Shown here: positions 58,315-64,000 of the stretch, one piece after another
Layout of the letters: every line of letters begins with the position of its first letter
Position numbering within the stretch: the first letter of the stretch is position 1
Source: Pterois miles
Taxonomy: Eukaryota; Chordata; Actinopteri; Perciformes; Scorpaenidae
Reading direction: 5' to 3'
DNA: 64,000 nt
Assembly: GCA_947000775.1 (NCBI GenBank)
Contig: CAMQGK010000058.1
Span: 2,982,001 to 3,046,000 of the forward strand
Position numbers and translations under genes: made by a program
Notes under the pieces: generated by a model
Databases searched by the model: none
Seen by the model: only the letters and a program-made list of their open reading frames with translations
Told to the model about the DNA's origin: nothing

Positions 58315-58320
58315 TTTATT
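58315..58320 (-). terminator. PTAR1: Candidate PTAR1 polyadenylation signal
   Basis: AATAAA on the minus strand, the first one met after the PTAR1 stop, about 690 nt downstream; a second is at 58295-58300. Use not proven. Confidence 0.4.
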
Positions 58321-59007
58321 GGGTCATTTATACTGTAATGTCTTGGTTATTTTTTACAATACTGGCTACTTTGGCACTCCATATGATCAAGTGGGATTTT
58401 TAGTGAGTCAGTCAGTGTAAATTCTGCTCTGCTCTCACCGCTGCAAATATATTGTCCCTCCTGTGGTGGCTTCATTTAATTTCTTTGCTGAAATATGCGA
58501 ACAGAAATGAAGTAAGATGTGCAAAATGAATGCCAAACTGGCACTATAAAAAGCAGTGGCAATTTGACCTGAGGAATTGAGACACCTGGAATAAGAACAG
58601 AATCTACCAGGAGACACATAGCGAGCCAACCGGCTCTCTGCGTGCAGATTTCCATTCTGAAGGGGTACTGGCTCAGATGAAGCTCAAGAGAATCCAGATG
58701 TTTCCGAGGAATAACAGACTAGTTGTCGTAAAAACTTCCTTACTCTAGAGGACGGGGTCCTAGAGTCTCTTCATTGAAGATGAAGAGACTCTAGGACCCC
58801 GTCCTCTCTACTCACTGTCAGGAGACTAGGACAGTAACCACACCACCCTATGACTGGTTTCTAAAGTCATCACTGCATCTGAAGCACTATTAGTTACAGT
58901 CAGCACTACAGGTAGGTAAGCTGATCCTAAATCTGTCTAAAGGCAACTTCAATGTTGAGAAAGATTGATGAGGCTACCTGTTCTCTCTCCCTCTTTCTCT
59001 CCCTCTC
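58321..59007 (-). other. PTAR1: Probable PTAR1 3' UTR
   Basis: Non-coding sequence between the PTAR1 stop and the first AATAAA. Begins with a purine-rich run on the minus strand (58981-59010) and contains the hairpin at 58747-58807. Confidence 0.5.
58747..58807. repeat. Perfect 28-bp inverted repeat (hairpin), 5-nt loop
   Basis: Arm 58747-58774 starts AGAGGACGGGGTCCTAGAG; arm 58780-58807 is its exact reverse complement; loop TGAAG at 58775-58779. The stem is free of mismatches and about half G/C. In the PTAR1 transcript it would lie in the 3' UTR about 200 nt after the stop. Confidence 0.98.
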
Positions 59008-59392
59008 TCAAGGCTCCTGACCAATAACAGTGTCTAACCACTTCTTGTACGCCTGGGCGAAGCGTCTCTGCTCGGGGTTACAGCAGCTGTCCAGGACATC
59101 GCTCACAAAGCTGTGCTCAGAGGGCAGGGCGGGGGGGCTGGGCAGCAGGACGCCTCTCTTTAGTCGCTTGCTGTCACGTGGGTCTGGCAATGACACCCCA
59201 TCTACTTCCATAGCTTCACTAGCATGCTTCTGTCCATTCACACTCTCCACCCTGCCAGCACAGCTTTGAGCGCTGACCTTTAGCAGGCCTGGGTCGCCGT
59301 TGTTAAGGTGGTCCGACTTGCTGCCTCCATTGCTGCTGCAGTGGTGCTGGTGTTCCCTCCTCCAGTGTTGCCACAGGTAGAAGACATGCCGC
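59008..59392 (-). CDS. PTAR1: PTAR1 last coding exon
   Basis: 385 nt: the last base of a split Arg codon, 127 codons and TGA (59010-59008). It completes the prenyltransferase alpha repeat W-S-H-R-R (RHVFYLWQHW), then a variable part with AMEVDGVSL and KRLKRGVLLPSP, then a conserved end (FVSDVLDSCCNPEQRRFAQA, YKKWLDTVI). Human PTAR1 has the matching AMEVDG, KRLKR and NVEQARFASAYRKWL. PTAR1 pairs with RABGGTB to form geranylgeranyltransferase type III, which adds a second lipid to farnesylated YKT6 and modifies FBXL2. The acceptor is CCCCTTCCAG|G. High confidence from ordered motif matches. Confidence 0.95.
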
Positions 59393-60540
59393 CTGGAAGG
59401 GGTGGAATCACACATCCAACACCTTATTATCGAAATGTACTGTACAAACACAACCAAAAGTACTGTAGCATACTTTTGGTCTGGGACTGTTTTTCATGGA
59501 CTGAGCTAAACTCCCTGGTTTCATGTTCAACAGCAGTGAGCCAGCACGTCTCGAATAGGTGTGCATTTTTCCTTTGTTTTTGTTTTTTTAACTGAGCCAT
59601 AGGAATCTTGAAAGGTGCTACATTAAGAGCATTAAAAGTCCCATATTGTAGAAAGCAAGATTTCCATGTGTTTTCTGATTATAGAGCAGGTTTAAGTGTA
59701 TGAAAACACTCAACCCATGGAGAAATACTCACGGCCCATATTTAGAGACTGCCTTTGAACGAGCCGTTGTGATGTCAAAACTACAGTATGCAGTAATAGT
59801 ATACCAGTAGAAATGTGGCTAAACTCTGTACAGTGGACACATCCAGTGAGTCCTGGGTGCAGTGATGCTATGAAGCGAACAACTATTGTCTCTGTGAAGA
59901 CACAGTGGCGTAATGTCATCCTGAGCGGAGAATAAAGTCACTCCCTTGATGTGTATTGTAATCAGAGCTTCTCTGTGCTTTGATTAGCTGACTGGTCCGG
60001 CTGCCTGTGCCTTTTAGTGTGTGTTAGTCCCAGTGTGTTTGTCTAGGCTAGCTAATCGCACTGCACTCATACGGCGGTAACCATCGTCCCGACCCACAGC
60101 GTTATCGCAGATGTGTAGCGCCCACCCTCAGGTCCCACCGAGGATAACACTGTTAGCTCTGTCAGCACTGTTGCCGTTGTCTGAAAAGTTCATGCTGCAA
60201 GCCACTGGATCAGCCACTGTCATATTGGGAACTGTGCTGTCATTATAGATGTGCTCCGAATTTGAAATTAAGCACTTTTAAATACTAATAGGAAGAAAAC
60301 CTTGGCTTTAGGTTGCATTTTTGGACAGTATGTCTCATTCTGTCTCAACTATCTCATTCAGACAGAACGCACAGGAAGCTTCAGGGTACCTTCTTCGGTG
60401 GAGGAAGTATTCAGATCTTCTACTTAAAAAGTAAAAGTTGCAATACAGTGATGTAAAAATATTCCATTACAGCTATAAGTCCATTTACAGTCCCACAAAA
60501 TGACAAATGTTTTGTGTTGTGTTCACCTCTGTGGCCTCAC

Positions 60541-60908
60541 CTGTGACTCCACAATGTTTCGTGACCAGGGAAGGACTGGATCAGGTCTGAGCACAGCTCC
60601 ATCTCCTGGTGGAAGAGTTGAAGGACTGTGGTGAAGCTGAGCTGCCTCCCCTCCTCACCTGCTGCCTCTGCTCCTGACAGCTCCCCATTAGCATGGCCAT
60701 GGCTGTGATGCTGAGGACTGCTGCTGGGGACTGTGCTGCACCGGTGCTGGGGTGAATTGGTGGTGGTAGTGGTGGTGGTGGTAGCTGGAGTCTGGGAGAG
60801 CTCAGTAATCAGCTCCTTGAGCAGGAACTGGCGGTAGTGGAAGCCACTGTGGTCAGACACGTGCATGGACACCCATAGGCGCATCGAGGACAGCTCATCA
60901 TGGAAAAC
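60541..60908 (-). CDS. PTAR1: PTAR1 penultimate coding exon
   Basis: 368 nt starting in phase 0 (VFHDELSSMRLWVSMHVSDH) and ending with two bases of a split Arg codon. It carries one prenyltransferase alpha repeat (SMHVSDHSGFHYRQFLLKEL) and the beginning of the next (MELCSDLIQSFPGHETLWSH), both close to human PTAR1. Between them is a variable linker with eight consecutive Thr codons and Ser/His/Gln-rich sequence, then an acidic segment (GAEAAGEEG). Acceptor TTTCCTCCCAG, donor CACAG|GTGAGG. Protein N-terminal exons are not in the window; I searched 60909-64000 on the minus strand. Confidence 0.95.
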
Positions 60909-61795
60909 CTGGGAGGAAACATGGCAGTGAGCACAGGTGATGGTGAAGACCTGGAGACTCATATTTGGGAAACCCAACCCTCATCGTCCCGGGATGACAG
61001 AAAATTTCCCTGATAATGCTACATTGGGAACAACACATCTGTGTCGGCAGGAGAAGAGCTTCTACCGCTAGCTGTTAGCAACCGGTGGGCAGCACAGTCC
61101 TGCTTTGCTAAATAACTGAGCTAATGATGCGTTCTAGCCCTATTTAGTATAATCTTGTAAATTTGGCCAGAATCTGGATGCAGAGCTTTGGGGATTAATA
61201 ATAAATTCGTAAAAACCACAATGCAAATGTAATAAAGGAGTTGAGGTACATGGGATTTATTGTTTAGATTTTTACCCCAGTATCAAATTAGCATCAAGAA
61301 TTGACGAATTTCACTGCTATTGGTATGGACTACTAAATTTCTGGTTTTGCGACATCCCTACTGCATTGAGTAATTGTTGCACAGCATATGCTGGCAGATT
61401 CTATGAGATTCATGACTTTCATAATTACCACTCAACAACTGAAGCTCCCATTTTTGATATTGGTACACAGTCAAAACATCATACAAGCTGTAAAAGTTTA
61501 GAGCTAATATCTGAATTGAATTGTACTTGTCAACTATACACTTCCAGATGGATTAGCAGCCTAAAAGTGTAAAATTATACACGTTGTTTGTAATAAACAG
61601 ACTCTCCAGACAGACCAAACCAGTTATAATAATGCAGTCTACCCTACACGCTTGAATAAATCGGACATGTCCCTCACAACAGTCCATTTAGCTCACTGGG
61701 TCGGACTCTTGAATGTTTTTTTTTTTTTTTTTTTTTTTAAACAAACAGGCTTCTACAGCAGTTAGGATTGTGTACCAGTGTGAAATGGTTCTGAT
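60909..61795. other. PTAR1 intron
   Basis: No further PTAR1 exon or repeat recognised; a T run of 24 lies at about 61716-61738. Confidence 0.55.
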
Positions 61796-62641
61796 TAGGG
61801 ATGGGAATGGTTCGGGTAAAAACATTCGGTTCGCTAGTCACGGTTCGGTTCGTGTATGTACCGTTCGGTTCATTTGAAATAGGTTATGAGGCTGATTGTG
61901 TATTTTCTTTTTTTTTTTTTGTCGCGTTTATTGTAACTCTAGAAATCAAGGGCTATGGAAAGAAGCTGGGACATGGTGGACAGGAATATGAGGTAAAACA
62001 TATGCACAGTGTAACTGTGACTGACTGATGTTTGTGTTCTTCAGTCTTTATAAACTTCACCCAGGAATCTGATTTATTTTATTAATCTGTCAGATTGTTT
62101 CCAGTCAGATATTAATGAGTTTCTATGGTGACTTTGCTGTTGTCAACGTTACTGTTGCTTCTCAACGACAACGTGTCCTAGTTGGATTTAAATATTCAAT
62201 TAATAATCTGGTTATGACTTTAAAAACAACCAGGCTGACATCAGTAGAGCTAATATGCACACTTATCACAAGTCATATCATCATCTCAGTACTGATCAGT
62301 GTTATTGAACATGGCAGATTTTCCTCATGTGGTGCTGCCCGGTTTGTGTTACTGTTGTTTAAAAAGCTCTAGTGCTGCTGAACTGATGCTGACCTTTATG
62401 TTGATGATTAGTTTTTATTTATTAATTCTTTTTAAATAACTCAAAGTGTCACTTTTCTTTTAGATCAGAAGTTCAGCCATCAGATGTGACAATGAAGAAG
62501 AGTTTTGTTCCTGATGTTCGTCTGCTGTTGTGAAGACAAACAGTTGTTGACTTATTCTGACATATAAATGAAATGTACCGAACCAAACCAAAAAGCGTGA
62601 CATGAACTGAACCGTGAATTTTATGAACTGTTCCACCCCTA
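61796..62641. mobile_element. hAT-type non-autonomous element, TAGGG-TGGG ends (copy 2)
   Basis: Left end TAGGGATGGGAATGG, right end TGTTCCACCCCTA. Flanks GTTCTGAT (61788-61795) and GTTCTGAC (62642-62649) are an 8-bp duplication with one mismatch. Shares ends and the CGGTTCATTTGAAATAGG block with 21865-23019 but is about 300 bp shorter. Lies in a PTAR1 intron. Confidence 0.82.
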
Positions 62642-62766
62642 GTTCTGACCCATCAGATTAGAAAACATTACTCAGTTCTACGAGAGCACTTACAGAAAAT
62701 GTGCAGGGCTGATGAAATTCAGCAACCGCAATCAGTAAGTCGTCCAAGATCCACTTTCAAATATCA

Positions 62767-63014
62767 CTTGATCCGGTCTGTTTGTTATTGCATCATGTGA
62801 CTTGTTGCCGGAGGACAACAGTGGAAACAAGACTGGTGGAGAGAGGAGTGCTGGTGACAGTGTTGTCAGAGTTTGTTGTGTTGAACTACAGAAAGCAAGA
62901 TTTTCAGTGTCACTGGTGAATATTTAGACGATTTTGACAATGTGGATGACACACGATTTCAGAACAACACGTCTCGTTGAGCGAGACGCACAATAACAAA
63001 CAGACCGGATCAAG
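62767..63014. repeat. 24-bp perfect inverted repeat with 200-bp spacer
   Basis: 62767-62790 (CTTGATCCGGTCTGTTTG start) is the exact reverse complement of 62991-63014. The spacer has no start-to-stop frame of note. Could be the ends of a short DNA element or part of the repeat that extends to 63190. Confidence 0.85.
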
Positions 63015-63323
63015 CGAAAGGTAAGAAAAACATTATTTCTCTGTAGAGTCCTTTCTATGCTCTTGTTAGACACTTAAAATAACAATCAGAGCCTGTCAGT
63101 GGCAAAAAAAAGAAAACACTTTTAGTGGACGTACATTGACAGTGAAAAAAATTGCCCCAAAAATTACATTGCAGTTAGTTTACAGGCTGCAGCGCTCTCG
63201 CTCAATACTGGACCAATTTCACAAAGTGCTGTCCCCATTAGTCACTCAGAAAGAAAAACATGAGGAACTCGGGTCCAGGTTGAAAGACACCAAACTTGCA
63301 CTCAAACTGAATAGCATGTGCAA

Positions 63324-63597
63324 TAGAGCTGCAAAGCTTAATTGATTAGTTGTGAACTATTTAATTCATCTGCAACTATTTGGATAATCGAATAATTGTT
63401 TGTTTAAGACAAAAAAGCAAAATTCTCTGATTTCAGCTTCTGAATATAAAACTGAATAAGAGGTCTTCTTGGGCTTTGGGAAACTGATCAACATTTTCCA
63501 CCGTTTGCAGGCAAAGTATAGAGAAAACTAATAGATTAAATGATAAAATAATTAACAGATTAATCAACAATAAAAATAACCATTAACTGCAGCCCTA
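63324..63597. mobile_element. Short hAT-type MITE, TAG-GCTGCA ends
   Basis: Left end TAGAGCTGCAAAG, right end CTGCAGCCCTA, flanked by ATGTGCAA (63316-63323) and ATGTTCAA (63598-63605). AT-rich interior with many ATTAAT/AATCGA palindromes. 274 bp, no coding capacity. Same family as the fragment at 34504. Confidence 0.8.
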
Positions 63598-63605
63598 ATG
63601 TTCAA

Positions 63606-64000
63606 TGTTAAAATCCCACTTCACCCTCAGATGAGATGACCATCCCACCTAGAGGTGACACTGCACCCCTGTATTTATTTTGCATTTCCAGCAGCATAAA
63701 AGTTAGTGAATACAGCACTTCTTGCACAGAGTTAAAGCCCTCAAAGCTGACTGAGTGATTGGTACTGAAGAAGAGAGGCTTTCAGTGCAAAGAAGGATGA
63801 AGAGTGCTGCTGCAGCTGAGATGTTCAGGCATCTGGAGAGGCCATCCCTAGGACACCTCTCTTTGCAGGTGTATTTTACTCAACACTTTGTCCATCCAAA
63901 CACTTGCTCGTCTATATGCTGTGTGGCACACACTGTCCATTGTATGACAATGCACTGGGGGCATTTCAAGAATTATGACAATAAAGTATAGCTATATATA
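63606..64000. other. PTAR1 intron, edge of window
   Basis: No recognised exon or repeat. Confidence 0.5.

Noticed and set aside
60909..64000. Search for earlier PTAR1 exons
   Set aside because: No minus-strand segment matching the upstream prenyltransferase repeats was found.

Overview
The window looks like teleost (probably percomorph) nuclear DNA. Two spliced host genes with vertebrate protein matches lie in large introns crowded with fish-type repeats: a Ty3/Gypsy element of the sushi/Tf1 type, several short hAT-type elements with 8-bp target duplications, a pogo-like relic, tRNA-derived SINE and LINE tails, and many microsatellites. The organism assignment is inference from this repeat mix and gene content.

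Host gene 1 is APBA1 (Mint1/X11-alpha), minus strand, covering about 0.6-51.8 kb. Supported exons in transcript order: a proposed non-coding first exon in a CpG-rich stretch (ends 51719), the large first coding exon (27306-25631, ATG at 27202), then 18553-18455, 18353-18314, 8195-8050 (start of the PTB domain) and a 33-nt microexon 650-618. Phases agree at every coding junction. The rest of the PTB domain and both PDZ domains must lie beyond position 1. Intron 1 is about 24 kb.

Host gene 2 is PTAR1, minus strand. Its last two coding exons are 60908-60541 and 59392-59008; earlier exons must lie beyond 64000. The likely 3' UTR (about 59.0-58.3 kb) carries a perfect 28-bp hairpin. APBA1 and PTAR1 side by side in the same orientation matches the human 9q21 order.

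The main mobile element is a complete LTR retrotransposon, 10587-16095, with a 5-bp target duplication (ATTAT), sitting antisense in an APBA1 intron. Its LTRs are both 525 bp and differ at about four positions, yet gag and pol carry many frameshifts and stops. An 11-nt match between the predicted RNA start in the LTR and the site just after the 5' LTR fits Tf1-style self-priming rather than tRNA priming. A hAT element lies about 200 bp downstream of it.

Other structures include an 11-bp minisatellite of about 63 copies (48237-48932) open in all three plus-strand frames, two orphan exon-like segments on the minus strand (21411-21279 and 38526-38491), and several dispersed repeat families with two or three copies here. 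No CRISPR array, rRNA or convincing tRNA gene was seen.
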